This document shows, one piece after another, positions 25,312 through 32,973 of a stretch of DNA of 33,602 bases. Position 1 is the stretch's first letter; each line of letters opens with the position of its first letter. The notes beneath the pieces were generated by a model, which worked only from the letters and a program-made list of their open reading frames with translations, had not been told where the DNA came from and made no database searches. The position numbers and the translations under genes were made by a program. Location: the NCBI GenBank assembly GCA_035542775.1, contig DATKKX010000303.1, forward strand, positions 1 through 33,602. The letters are read 5' to 3'. The stretch is from DATKKX01 sp035542775. Its GTDB lineage: Bacteria; Planctomycetota; Phycisphaerae; UBA1845; UTPLA1.

Positions 25312-26526
25312 TTGCGGCGGCTGGGGTGGGCGGCGCTGCTGCTGGTATGCCTGGCGCCGGCGGCACGGGGGGACATCTTTCATATGAAGGGGGGCGACAA
25401 GATCGAGGTCGAGATTCTGGAGGAGGTCGGCGAGGTCTATCGCGTCCGCACGTCCATCGGCGTAGTGGATATCGACAAGGCCGAGGTGGTCCGGATCGAG
25501 AAGGCCCCTTCGCCCTGGAAGGTCTATGAAGAGAAGAACAAGGAGTGCCCGAACACGGCGGCGGGGCACTACGCACTGGCTGAATGGTGCGACGGGCACG
25601 GGCTGAGTTCGGAGCGGGTGGAGCATCTGAAGACGGTGATCAAGCTGGATCCGGAGCACGTCGCGGCGCGTCGCGATCTGGGATACGTGAAGAAGGACGG
25701 CGCCTGGGTGAAGGAGCGGACGACCAGCGCTCCTGGCAGCGAGGATCGCGAAGCCAAGCGGCGTGCCAACGAGGAGGAGCGGGTGGTTCGCGAGCTGGTT
25801 TCCGGCTGGTTGTTGCAGGTGAAGGGGATTTATCAAGGCAGCTTGCAGGGGGGAGATCCGCAGTCTGCGAAGTTCCGCCGCGGGCGCGAGCAGATTCTGG
25901 CGATCCGCGACCCGTTCGCGGTGCCGGCGATCACGAGCGTTCTGAGCACCGGCAATGTGGCGGCGCGTCGGGTGATGGTCGAGGCGCTGGCCCAGTTCGA
26001 CGAGGATGAGGCCACGATGAATCTGCTCGTCGTGACGCTGCTCGATCCTGCCGCGGACGTCCGCAAGCAGGCCGCCGTGGAACTGGTGCGGCGCAAGGAT
26101 GAACGCGTGGTGGAGCGGCTGCGCGAGGCTCTGCGCAGCAATGAGGAATTCATCCTGCGCAACGCGGCGACGGCGTTGGGCGTCTTCAAGGCTCGGTCGG
26201 CGATAGAAGACCTGGTCGCGGTGCTGTCCACGGAGGAGTTGCGGCAGGTCTACGTGACCCGGCCGGTGATGGTGGACAACGTCTGGCTGGCCTTCGGCGG
26301 GCCGGGTCGATACCGGCATGGCGGCCGCATGCTGAGCTACAGGCCGAGGTCCATCGGCGTGTTGGCGCCGGCGAACACGATGATCGGCACCGAGGGGGCG
26401 TACGAGGTTCAGAGCGTGTCGATCTATCGCACGGAGGTCCAGGAGGCGCTGATCGCGATCACCGGGCAGAACTTCGGTTTCGACCGTGACGCCTGGCTGA
26501 CGTGGTGGCGGGACCAGCGGCGCTGA
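25312..26526 (+). CDS. Exported HEAT-repeat protein (unknown function)
   Basis: From the TTG at 25312, preceded by AAAGGGGGG, the product is 404 residues with a clean signal peptide (RRLGWAALLLVCLAPAARGD). An ATG at 25261 is in frame but sits on a -10 box. The first part (IFHMKGGDKIEVEILEEVGEVYRVRT, then VDIDKAEVVRIE) looks like an Sm-like or PDZ-like small beta domain common in planctomycete exported proteins. HEAT-like helical pairs follow at about 190-330 (LLDPAADVRKQAAVELVRRKD, FILRNAATALGVFK). The C-terminus ends in FGFDRDAWLTWWRDQ, a motif shared by many such proteins. Function is unknown; the repeats suggest protein binding in the periplasm or outside. Confidence 0.75.
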   Translation: MRRLGWAALLLVCLAPAARGDIFHMKGGDKIEVEILEEVGEVYRVRTSIGVVDIDKAEVVRIEKAPSPWKVYEEKNKECPNTAAGHYALAEWCDGHGLSSERVEHLKTVIKLDPEHVAARRDLGYVKKDGAWVKERTTSAPGSEDREAKRRANEEERVVRELVSGWLLQVKGIYQGSLQGGDPQSAKFRRGREQILAIRDPFAVPAITSVLSTGNVAARRVMVEALAQFDEDEATMNLLVVTLLDPAADVRKQAAVELVRRKDERVVERLREALRSNEEFILRNAATALGVFKARSAIEDLVAVLSTEELRQVYVTRPVMVDNVWLAFGGPGRYRHGGRMLSYRPRSIGVLAPANTMIGTEGAYEVQSVSIYRTEVQEALIAITGQNFGFDRDAWLTWWRDQRR

Positions 26527-26657
26527 AGCCAATCCGGCACCCGGTGGACGGCGGGGAGGTAAGGTCCCTATACTCGCCCTGATCGGGCAGGTTCGCGGGC
26601 CGGCCACGGATCGACCTCGTCGCAGCGAGTGGGCCGAACCGCGCGTGGCCGCGGTTT

Positions 26658-26685
26658 CTGAAAGCCATAATCCGGTAGCTAGAAT
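26658..26685 (+). promoter_or_regulatory. Possible promoter of the E1 alpha gene
   Basis: CTGAAA (26658-26663) and TAGAAT (26680-26685) are separated by 16 bases, four and five of six matches to consensus. The start would be near 26692, about 87 bases before the GTG. Confidence 0.35.
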
Positions 26686-26778
26686 CGCCCGATAGCGGTG
26701 TTAGTAAGCCATGGCGCACGGCTCGGAGGGGGCGGTCTTTCCGGGACGGTGCGGAGACTCCAAGAGTGAGGAAGGTCA

Positions 26779-27870
26779 GTGCCGCGAGAGAGAATCCAGC
26801 TCAGCAACTATGTGGAGAAGCTGTCGATCCTGGATCAGGACGGGAACGTTGACGCGGCGTTGGATCCCAAGATACCCGCGGAGGACCTCTGCCGGCTGTA
26901 CAGGACGATGCTGCTGGCCCGGCGGTTTGATGAAAGGCTGCTGCGGCTGCAGCGGCAGGGGCGGATCGGGACGTTCGGCCCGGCGATCGGGCAGGAGGCG
27001 GTGTCGCTCGGCGCGGCGTACGCGATGACGCCGGAAGACTGGTTCGTGCCGTGTTTTCGCGAGTTCGCGGGTGAGTTGTATCGAGGCGTGCCATTGGAGC
27101 ACTACATCCTCTATTGGGCCGGGAATGAAGAAGGGAATCGCGTTCCCGAGGGCATGCACGATCTGCCCAATTGCGTGCCGGTGGCGACGCAGTGCCTGCA
27201 CGCCGCGGGGATCGCGTGGGGCTGCAAGCTGAGGAAGGAGAAGACGGTCGCGGTAGGCTTCACCGGCGAAGGCGGCACCAGCGAGGGTGATTTTCACGAG
27301 GCGCTGAATTGCGCGGGCGTCTTCGGCTTGCCGCTGGTGATGGTTGTGCAGAACAATCAGTGGGCCATCTCGCTGCCGAGGTCTAAGCAGACGGCCTCGG
27401 AGACTATCGTACAGAAGGCTTTGGCGTACGGCTTCAACGGTATTCAGGCGGACGGCAACGACATTCTGGCGATGATCGTGGCGGCGCGAGAAGCGATCGA
27501 GAAGGCGCGCAACGGCGGCGGGCCCACGCTGATCGAGGCGGTGACTTACCGGCTGAGCATGCACACCACGGCGGATGATCCGAAGAAGTATCGAGGCGAT
27601 GAGGAGGTAGAGGTGTGGAAGCCGCGCGAGCCGCTGACGCGGTTCTGGGCGTACCTCCGGAAGAACGGCATCATGGACGAGAAGGGCCGGGAGCTGGTGG
27701 AGAACGAGATCAACGAGCAGATTTCGGCGGCGGTGGATCGGGCGGAGGCCTATAAGCCGGATCCGGAAGAGCCGTTCCGGAATTGCTTTGCGGAATTGCC
27801 GAATCACTTACGGGAGCAACTGAAGGAGTTTCAAGCGTTCACGGCAGCCTCGGCGGGGAGGCGAGATTGA
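26779..27870 (+). CDS. pdhA: Pyruvate (2-oxo acid) dehydrogenase E1 component, alpha subunit
   Basis: The 363-residue protein begins at a GTG (26779) with GAGGAAGG upstream. It has the E1 alpha pattern LARRFDERLLRLQRQGRIGTFGP, GQEA, and the thiamine-diphosphate/magnesium motif GEGGTSEG at 163-170 ending in QNNQWAIS at 191-198. The phosphorylation-loop-like segment RLSMHTTADDPKKYR follows. With E1 beta it decarboxylates the 2-oxo acid and passes the acyl group to E2. Pyruvate is the likeliest substrate from the overall resemblance to PdhA, but a branched-chain 2-oxo acid enzyme (BkdA) cannot be excluded. It heads the E1 alpha, E1 beta, E2 series. Confidence 0.92.
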   Translation: MPRERIQLSNYVEKLSILDQDGNVDAALDPKIPAEDLCRLYRTMLLARRFDERLLRLQRQGRIGTFGPAIGQEAVSLGAAYAMTPEDWFVPCFREFAGELYRGVPLEHYILYWAGNEEGNRVPEGMHDLPNCVPVATQCLHAAGIAWGCKLRKEKTVAVGFTGEGGTSEGDFHEALNCAGVFGLPLVMVVQNNQWAISLPRSKQTASETIVQKALAYGFNGIQADGNDILAMIVAAREAIEKARNGGGPTLIEAVTYRLSMHTTADDPKKYRGDEEVEVWKPREPLTRFWAYLRKNGIMDEKGRELVENEINEQISAAVDRAEAYKPDPEEPFRNCFAELPNHLREQLKEFQAFTAASAGRRD

Positions 27871-27897
27871 GCGGAGCGGGTGAGATGCGGGAGAGGA

Positions 27898-27935
27898 TTC
27901 CCGCGAGGGTGGGTGCGGGAAAGAATTCTCGCACC
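27898..27935 (+). promoter_or_regulatory. Two mutually exclusive hairpins between E1 alpha and E1 beta genes
   Basis: TTCCCGC (27898-27904) can pair with GCGGGAA (27915-27921). Alternatively GGTGCGGGAA (27912-27921) can pair with TTCTCGCACC (27926-27935), a 10-bp stem with one G-U pair and loop AGAA. The two share 27915-27921 and so exclude one another. They may affect expression of the downstream gene or be a remnant of a repeat. Confidence 0.4.
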
Positions 27936-28029
27936 AGCGAGCAGCACCAGTGGTAAGCGTGTCAGGCGGCGAAGTGGCCGGAAGGCAGCGCAAAAATCTT
28001 CCTGACACCTTTATTTTGGGGAAGCGGGC

Positions 28030-29010
28030 ATGGCGATGCTGACAATGGCCAAGGCGCTGAATCTCGCACTGCGGGAGGCGCTGGCGACCGACGACCGGAC
28101 GATGATCATCGGCGAGGACGTCGGCCAGGACGAGGGCGTATTCCGCATCACCGAGGGGCTGCTGAAGGAATTTGGTCCGGATCGGGTAGTGGATTTTCCC
28201 CTGGCCGAGGCGGCGATCGTGGGAACGGCCATCGGGCTGTGCTTTACCGGCTTCCGACCGATTTGCGAGATGCAGTTCGATGGCTTCAGCTACCATGCGT
28301 ATTACCAGGTGGAGAACCACATCTCACGGTATCGCAACCGCACCCGGGGTCGCTATACGTGCCCGATGGTCATTCGAATACCGTACGGAGGCGGCATCCG
28401 GGCAATCGAGCACCATAGTGACAGCCGCGAGGCGGTGTGGGCCCATCTGCCGGGGTTGAAAGTGGTCATACCGTCCGGCCCGCGAAATGCGAGGGCATTG
28501 CTGCGGGCGTCCATCTTCGATCCTGATCCGGTCATCTTCTACGAGCCTAAGGCGTGCTACCGGGCGTTCAAGGAGGAAGTGCCTGATGAGCCGGAGACGA
28601 TGGAAATCGGCAAGGCCCAGATCGTTCGCGAGGGGACGGACGTGACGCTGATTTCGTATGGGGCGTCGATGCGGCCGGTGCTGGAGGCCGCGGATGAGCT
28701 GGACGAAGATCACAAGATTTCCGCGGAGATCATCGATCTGCTGAGCCTGGTTCCGATGGATACCGAGGCGATCATCGCCTCGGTGCAGAAGACGGGCCGC
28801 TGCGTGGTGGTGCACGAATCGCCGAGGAACTGCGGGCCGGCGGCGGAGATCATCGCGAGGATCGTCGAGCGGAGCCTGATGTACCTGGAGGCGCCGATTC
28901 AGCGGGTCACGGGTTACGATCTGGTGCTGCCGTATTTCAACCTGGAGCGGCCGTACCTGCCGGATTCACAGAAAGTGGTGACGGCGGCACGGAATGCGGT
29001 GGATTATTAG
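28030..29010 (+). CDS. pdhB: Pyruvate (2-oxo acid) dehydrogenase E1 component, beta subunit
   Basis: The 326-residue product has E1 beta landmarks: MAKALNLALREALATDDR, the GEDVGQDEGVFRIT cofactor region, FPLAEAAIVGTAIGLCFTGFRP, the active-site region IRIPYGGGIRAIEHHSDSRE, and the C-terminal transketolase domain with VTLISYGASM and VVVHESPRNCGPAAEI. The ATG at 28030 follows GGGGAAGCGGGC. It pairs with the E1 alpha subunit encoded 159 bases upstream to form the alpha2beta2 enzyme. Like its partner it could serve pyruvate or branched-chain substrates. The gap between the subunit genes is unusual in length and holds the alternative hairpins. Confidence 0.93.
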   Translation: MAMLTMAKALNLALREALATDDRTMIIGEDVGQDEGVFRITEGLLKEFGPDRVVDFPLAEAAIVGTAIGLCFTGFRPICEMQFDGFSYHAYYQVENHISRYRNRTRGRYTCPMVIRIPYGGGIRAIEHHSDSREAVWAHLPGLKVVIPSGPRNARALLRASIFDPDPVIFYEPKACYRAFKEEVPDEPETMEIGKAQIVREGTDVTLISYGASMRPVLEAADELDEDHKISAEIIDLLSLVPMDTEAIIASVQKTGRCVVVHESPRNCGPAAEIIARIVERSLMYLEAPIQRVTGYDLVLPYFNLERPYLPDSQKVVTAARNAVDY

Positions 29011-29114
29011 GGCGGACGGGTCAAGGGATCGAGGGATCGAGCGGGCGGATGAGCCGGATTTGTCGGCGCCGCTGAGTCTGGGTGGTTTGAGCTTCATCCT
29101 TTCTGGCGCAGCCT

Positions 29115-30539
29115 ATGAACAGAGATTTCATATTGCCCGATCTGGGCGAAGGCATTCACGAGGCCCAAGTCGTCAACGTGATGGTCAAGGAAGGCGATTC
29201 GGTCACGGAAGATCAGATGGTCATGGAGGTGGAGACCGACAAGGCCTCCGTCGAGCTGCCCGTACCGTTTGCGGGGGTGGTGACGAAGGTGAACGTGGCG
29301 GTGGGCCAGACCATCAAGGTTGGTCAGGTTTTGCTCACGGTGGAGGCGACCAGCGGGCCGTCTGAGGCGGCGGGTGCTGGAGCGAGCGCGGCCGGGGGCG
29401 CTGAGGCCGCGGTGTCGGCTCCCGAGGCCGGCGTCTCTCCCGAGGTACCGGCATTGCCGCCGCCTCCGGAATACGGACCTGGGCCAGTGCCGGCTGCTCC
29501 CGCGGTCCGGCGTTTCGCCCGCGAGTTGGGGGTCGATCTGCGTCAGGTGCGCGGCAGCGGACCGGGCGGGCGAATCCTCCGCGGCGATGTCGAGCGATAT
29601 CAACAGGCCGTTGCCGCCGGCCGTGGGGGTCCGACGCCGACGGCTCCGCCGAAGGCTGTTCCTGCACAAGCGGCCCCGGCGGCAGTGAGATCGACGGCAG
29701 GGCCGGCTCCCGCTCCGACCGCGGCTCCAGTCCCGGCTGTGTCGTCCGGGGTTACCGTGCCGGGCGTCCCGCCGGCACCGATCCCGGCGGGCGTCGTGCA
29801 GGCCGCCGCTGTGGAAGCGCTCCCGGATTTCACTCAGTGGGGCCCGGTTCGCAGGGAGCAGGTTCCTCAGATTCGCAAGACCATCGCACGGCAGATGGCC
29901 CGGGCGTGGGCCGTCATCCCGCACGTTTGCCACATGGACGAGGCTGACGTCACTGATTTGGAGAAGTTCCGCAAGGAGCAGGGAGAAGTCTTCACCAACC
30001 TGGGCGCCAAGCTGACGTTGACGGCCTTCATCATCAAGGCGGTGACGGGGGCGCTGCAACAGTTTCCGAAGCTGAATGCATCGTTCGACGAGGCGGCGGC
30101 GGAGATCATCTTCAAGGATTACTACAACATCGGCATCGCGGTGGACACGCCGCGAGGGCTGATCGTGCCGGTGCTGCGGAACGCGGAGCGCAAGGGCCTG
30201 ATGGCCGTCTCGAAGGAGATGAAGGATTTGGCTGATCGGGTTCGCGGGTTCAAGCTGGACATTTCTGAGATGTGCGGCGGGACGTTTACGATCACGAACG
30301 TGGGGGCTTTGGGCGGGATCATGGCCACGCCGGTCATCAACTGGCCGGAAGTCGCGATTCTGGGCCTGGGCAGGATGACGGACAAGCCTGTCGTCCGGGG
30401 GGGGGCCATCGTCGTGCGGAGGATGCTGCCGCTGTTCCTGTCGTTTGATCATCGGATCATCGACGGCGCGGACGGTGCGCGGTTCGTGAATGCGATCATC
30501 ACCTTCTTGGAGAACCCGCTGAACCTGCTGCTGGTCTGA
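29115..30539 (+). CDS. pdhC: Dihydrolipoamide acetyltransferase (E2) of the 2-oxo acid dehydrogenase complex
   Basis: The 474-residue product has one lipoyl domain at 1-77 with the modified Lys43 in ETDKASVELP. Ala/Pro/Gly-rich linkers follow at about 78-127 and 165-230. The peripheral subunit-binding domain lies at about 128-163 (AVRRFARELGVDLRQVRGSG, GGRILRGDVERY). The acyltransferase domain ends with the catalytic His446 and Asp450 in DHRIIDG. It takes the acyl group from E1 and gives it to CoA; E3 normally regenerates the lipoyl group. No E3 gene follows, so lpd must be elsewhere. The start at 29115 lacks an obvious ribosome-binding site. The symbol assumes pyruvate as substrate. Confidence 0.93.
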   Translation: MNRDFILPDLGEGIHEAQVVNVMVKEGDSVTEDQMVMEVETDKASVELPVPFAGVVTKVNVAVGQTIKVGQVLLTVEATSGPSEAAGAGASAAGGAEAAVSAPEAGVSPEVPALPPPPEYGPGPVPAAPAVRRFARELGVDLRQVRGSGPGGRILRGDVERYQQAVAAGRGGPTPTAPPKAVPAQAAPAAVRSTAGPAPAPTAAPVPAVSSGVTVPGVPPAPIPAGVVQAAAVEALPDFTQWGPVRREQVPQIRKTIARQMARAWAVIPHVCHMDEADVTDLEKFRKEQGEVFTNLGAKLTLTAFIIKAVTGALQQFPKLNASFDEAAAEIIFKDYYNIGIAVDTPRGLIVPVLRNAERKGLMAVSKEMKDLADRVRGFKLDISEMCGGTFTITNVGALGGIMATPVINWPEVAILGLGRMTDKPVVRGGAIVVRRMLPLFLSFDHRIIDGADGARFVNAIITFLENPLNLLLV

Positions 30540-30561
30540 GACCGCGTCCTAAGATCTCCCT

Positions 30562-31246
30562 ATGAACACGCTAACCGCGAGAGCGTGGCTGGGGCTTGTC
30601 TTTGTGGCCGTGGCGATGGGGCTCTTGCTGTTTATTCCGGCAGGGACGGTCAGATACTGGCAGGCGTGGAGCTATCTGGCCGTGTTTTTCGGGGCGTCGG
30701 TCGCGGGTCGCGATCACCATATGCTTGACGAAGAGGGCCCCGGCCCTGCTGAAGCGCCGTTTGAGCGGCGGGCCAATGGCCGAGGAAGAGAAGAGCCAGA
30801 AGATCATAATGTTGTTCGTGTCGATCGGATTTGTCGGGTTGCTGGTGGTTCCGGCACTGGACCATCGGTTCGTGTGGTCGAGCGTGCCTTCCTACATTGT
30901 GATCGCGGGGGATGTGCTCACGATGGTGGGGTTCTGCGCTGTCTTTCGGGTCTATAGGGAAAACAGCTTCAGCTCCGCGAGGATCGAGGCGTCCCCCGGC
31001 CAAACGGTCATCTCGACAGGGCTGTATGCCATCGTGCGCCACCCGATGTACGCGGGCAGCCTGCTCTATCTGATTGGCACGCCCCTGGGGCTCGGTTCAT
31101 ACTGGGGGCTGGTCGTGCCAGCGGCGATGATGCCCTTCCTGGTGTGGCGGCTGTTTGACGAGGAGCGCTTCCTCTCGAAGAACCTGCCGGGGTACACGGA
31201 GTACTGCACGAAGGTGCGTTGGCGGCTGATGCCCGGCGTCTTTTGA
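30562..31246 (+). pseudogene. Isoprenylcysteine carboxyl methyltransferase (ICMT)-like membrane methyltransferase, frameshifted
   Basis: The N-terminal part in frame with 30562 reads MNTLTARAWLGLVFVAVAMG through YWQAWSYLAVFFGASVA. The rest continues in the next frame with ITICLTKRAPALLKRRLSGG and the family's core: STGLYAIVRHPMYAGSLLYL, GTPLGLGSYWG, and the ending DEERFLSKNLPGYTEYCTKVR. RHPMYAG and the EE..L pattern are the S-adenosylmethionine-binding signature of ICMT/phospholipid methyltransferases. Four or five hydrophobic segments are visible. The frame changes at a near-tandem duplication, GTCGCGG/GTCGCGA (30700-30713); removing seven bases restores one continuous 220-residue protein. 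It starts 22 bases after the E2 gene. It is either a recent pseudogene or a sequencing error. Confidence 0.85.
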
Positions 31247-31650
31247 GGGTTTCGTGAAGAGCAGGGAATCGCCTCGACGTCCCCATCGCCGCCTTTGATA
31301 CGCAAAGCAAGAAGAGGTGCTCGCCCCTTTTCATGGTTCGGACACCAGCACGCCCCCCGTCGAGTTGGGGACATCTCCCTTGAAGGCGCGCCGGCACGCA
31401 CGATCGGAGGATTCTCGGAACGTACTCTTGCTTTGGGATCGTGATTCGGCTATATTGCATCCTTGATCCGGTCGAGCAGGGTCGCCGGTGAGGCGACCTC
31501 AGCCCATGGGCGTCGATTTTCTCGCAGCCAATCGGCTGGACGTCGTGGGCCAAGCCTTGTGCAGTCTTTGGTGCCGCGGAGGCACGTGTACCCCGTTTCT
31601 CGGGTGCATAGCGCTGCGTTCGATGGCGTGTGCGCCCATCGGGTGCGGTT
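31247..31650. other. Gene-free stretch between the ICMT-like and VanZ-like genes
   Basis: These 404 bases hold the promoter at 31428-31456. A weak CCCC/GGGG stem near 31360-31375 may end transcription from upstream, but it lacks a U tract. No gene is supported. Confidence 0.5.
31428..31456 (+). promoter_or_regulatory. Probable sigma70-type promoter for the VanZ-like gene
   Basis: TTGCTT (31428-31433) and TATATT (31451-31456) are separated by the ideal 17 bases. The predicted start near 31463 gives a leader of about 190 bases before the ATG at 31651. Confidence 0.5.
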
Positions 31651-32973
31651 ATGTCGAAGCGCGATCGTCCACAGGTCAGGGACCGACACGCCTCGAGCAG
31701 CGCGAATAGTGGGTCGCAGGCGCATCGCCACCGGGCTCCCGGGTCGCGGCGATGGCAGTGGATCCACTCCCGGCGCCTTCACGTCGTCCTGTACAGCTTC
31801 CTGCTGGTCGCCACGCCGTTTATCCTCCTCCGCAACTTCCTGGTCCTATTCGTCGCCCAGATAACGGAATTTGGGGCCACAGTGGCGGGCGTGCGCGTTC
31901 CCATTGTGCCGACCGCAGCAGGGGTCGTCTTTCTTGTCCTGCTTATTGTCCTGCGCAGGCGAATCCGGCGCCGGCACGTCATTGCGTTGCTCATCGCCCT
32001 GCTGATGGATGCAACCGCCCAGCAGATCGCCGACTACTACTTTGGCCAGAAATTCTACGATCTGCAGAATAACTGGCACTACATGGCTTACGGCCTTTTT
32101 GGTTACATGCTCTACCGCGATCTGGCGCTGCGGGGCTACCGGCTCTCGCGGATCATGCTGCTGACCAGCGGCTGCGCCCTGGCTTTTTCCTCCTTTGACG
32201 AATTCTTCCAGATGAACATGAGCAACCGCGTCTTCGACGTGGGAGACATCGCCAAGGACCAGTGGGGCACGCTCATGGGCATGGTTCTCCTCTACGGCGG
32301 CGGCTCGCGGGCCGGCGAGCTATGGAGCGGGGCGCGTCGCATCCGCATGCCCCGTCTGCGGGATTATGTGAACGAACCCCTCCCCATGCTGTTCTGGCTG
32401 ATCATCTTCGGCTTCCTGTTCGTCTGCATCAGCGCGTGGTTCACGGAGGTGGAGTACCTGTGGATCGCGGTCACGGCAACCGTCGGCGCGTGCGTCGTGC
32501 TGTTACTGCTCGTACACCTCACACAGTTTCGCGCGCCCCGATGGGCGCTGACGATTCTGCTGGTTGCGGCGATCGGCGTGCAGGCCGTCTCCGTCTACCG
32601 GTCCGGCCACACCGGCGTCTCGTACGTGAGCCCCAACATGATCTCTTACAACGGCGTGCCGCTACCGTTGTTCGACTACCTCTTTTTCGCCGATGGCACT
32701 TTCCGGCCGGTGGATAAGAAGCACCTGTTCAACCGCCGCGACCAGCGCAGGCTGCTCAGTTTCTGTCCGGACATCCTTATCATGGGGGCCGGATACCAGG
32801 GGCGCGGCGGGAACGGCTTCCCGGACAAGACCCCGTGCCAGTTCATCTTCAACCGGTTTACTCATCGCGGGACGCAAGTGTTAATTCTGCCCACTCCACA
32901 GGCGTGCGCGGTCTACAATCGGCTACGACAGGAGCACCGCAATGTACTGTTCGTCCTTCACAGCGGATGTTGA
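31651..32973 (+). CDS. VanZ-like membrane protein fused to a C-terminal Mth938-like domain
   Basis: The 440-residue product (ATG at 31651; a GTG seven codons earlier is possible) has a basic cytoplasmic start and about six or seven hydrophobic segments, for instance 45-70, 88-101, 108-120, 165-180, 245-262 and 270-290. The segment SFDEFFQMNMSNRVFDVGDI with QWGTLMG at about 181-210 fits the VanZ pattern (DE..Q, R..D..D, then N/G-G). The soluble end, about 330-440, resembles the Mth938/DUF498 fold: MISYNGVPLPL, CPDILIMGAGYQG, GTQVLILPTPQACAVYNRL. VanZ-family proteins are poorly understood envelope proteins. A VanZ-Mth938 fusion is not something I recognise. The last 32 bases overlap the next gene. 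Confidence 0.7.
   Translation: MSKRDRPQVRDRHASSSANSGSQAHRHRAPGSRRWQWIHSRRLHVVLYSFLLVATPFILLRNFLVLFVAQITEFGATVAGVRVPIVPTAAGVVFLVLLIVLRRRIRRRHVIALLIALLMDATAQQIADYYFGQKFYDLQNNWHYMAYGLFGYMLYRDLALRGYRLSRIMLLTSGCALAFSSFDEFFQMNMSNRVFDVGDIAKDQWGTLMGMVLLYGGGSRAGELWSGARRIRMPRLRDYVNEPLPMLFWLIIFGFLFVCISAWFTEVEYLWIAVTATVGACVVLLLLVHLTQFRAPRWALTILLVAAIGVQAVSVYRSGHTGVSYVSPNMISYNGVPLPLFDYLFFADGTFRPVDKKHLFNRRDQRRLLSFCPDILIMGAGYQGRGGNGFPDKTPCQFIFNRFTHRGTQVLILPTPQACAVYNRLRQEHRNVLFVLHSGC

Noticed and set aside
25123..26607. A 494-codon open frame opposite the HEAT-repeat gene
   Set aside because: Composition is typical of an antisense frame (Arg, His, Pro, Gln rich) and it has no signal peptide or recognisable domain.
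29094..30452. A 452-codon open frame opposite the E2 gene
   Set aside because: Arg/His-rich translation without motifs; the plus strand encodes an unmistakable E2.
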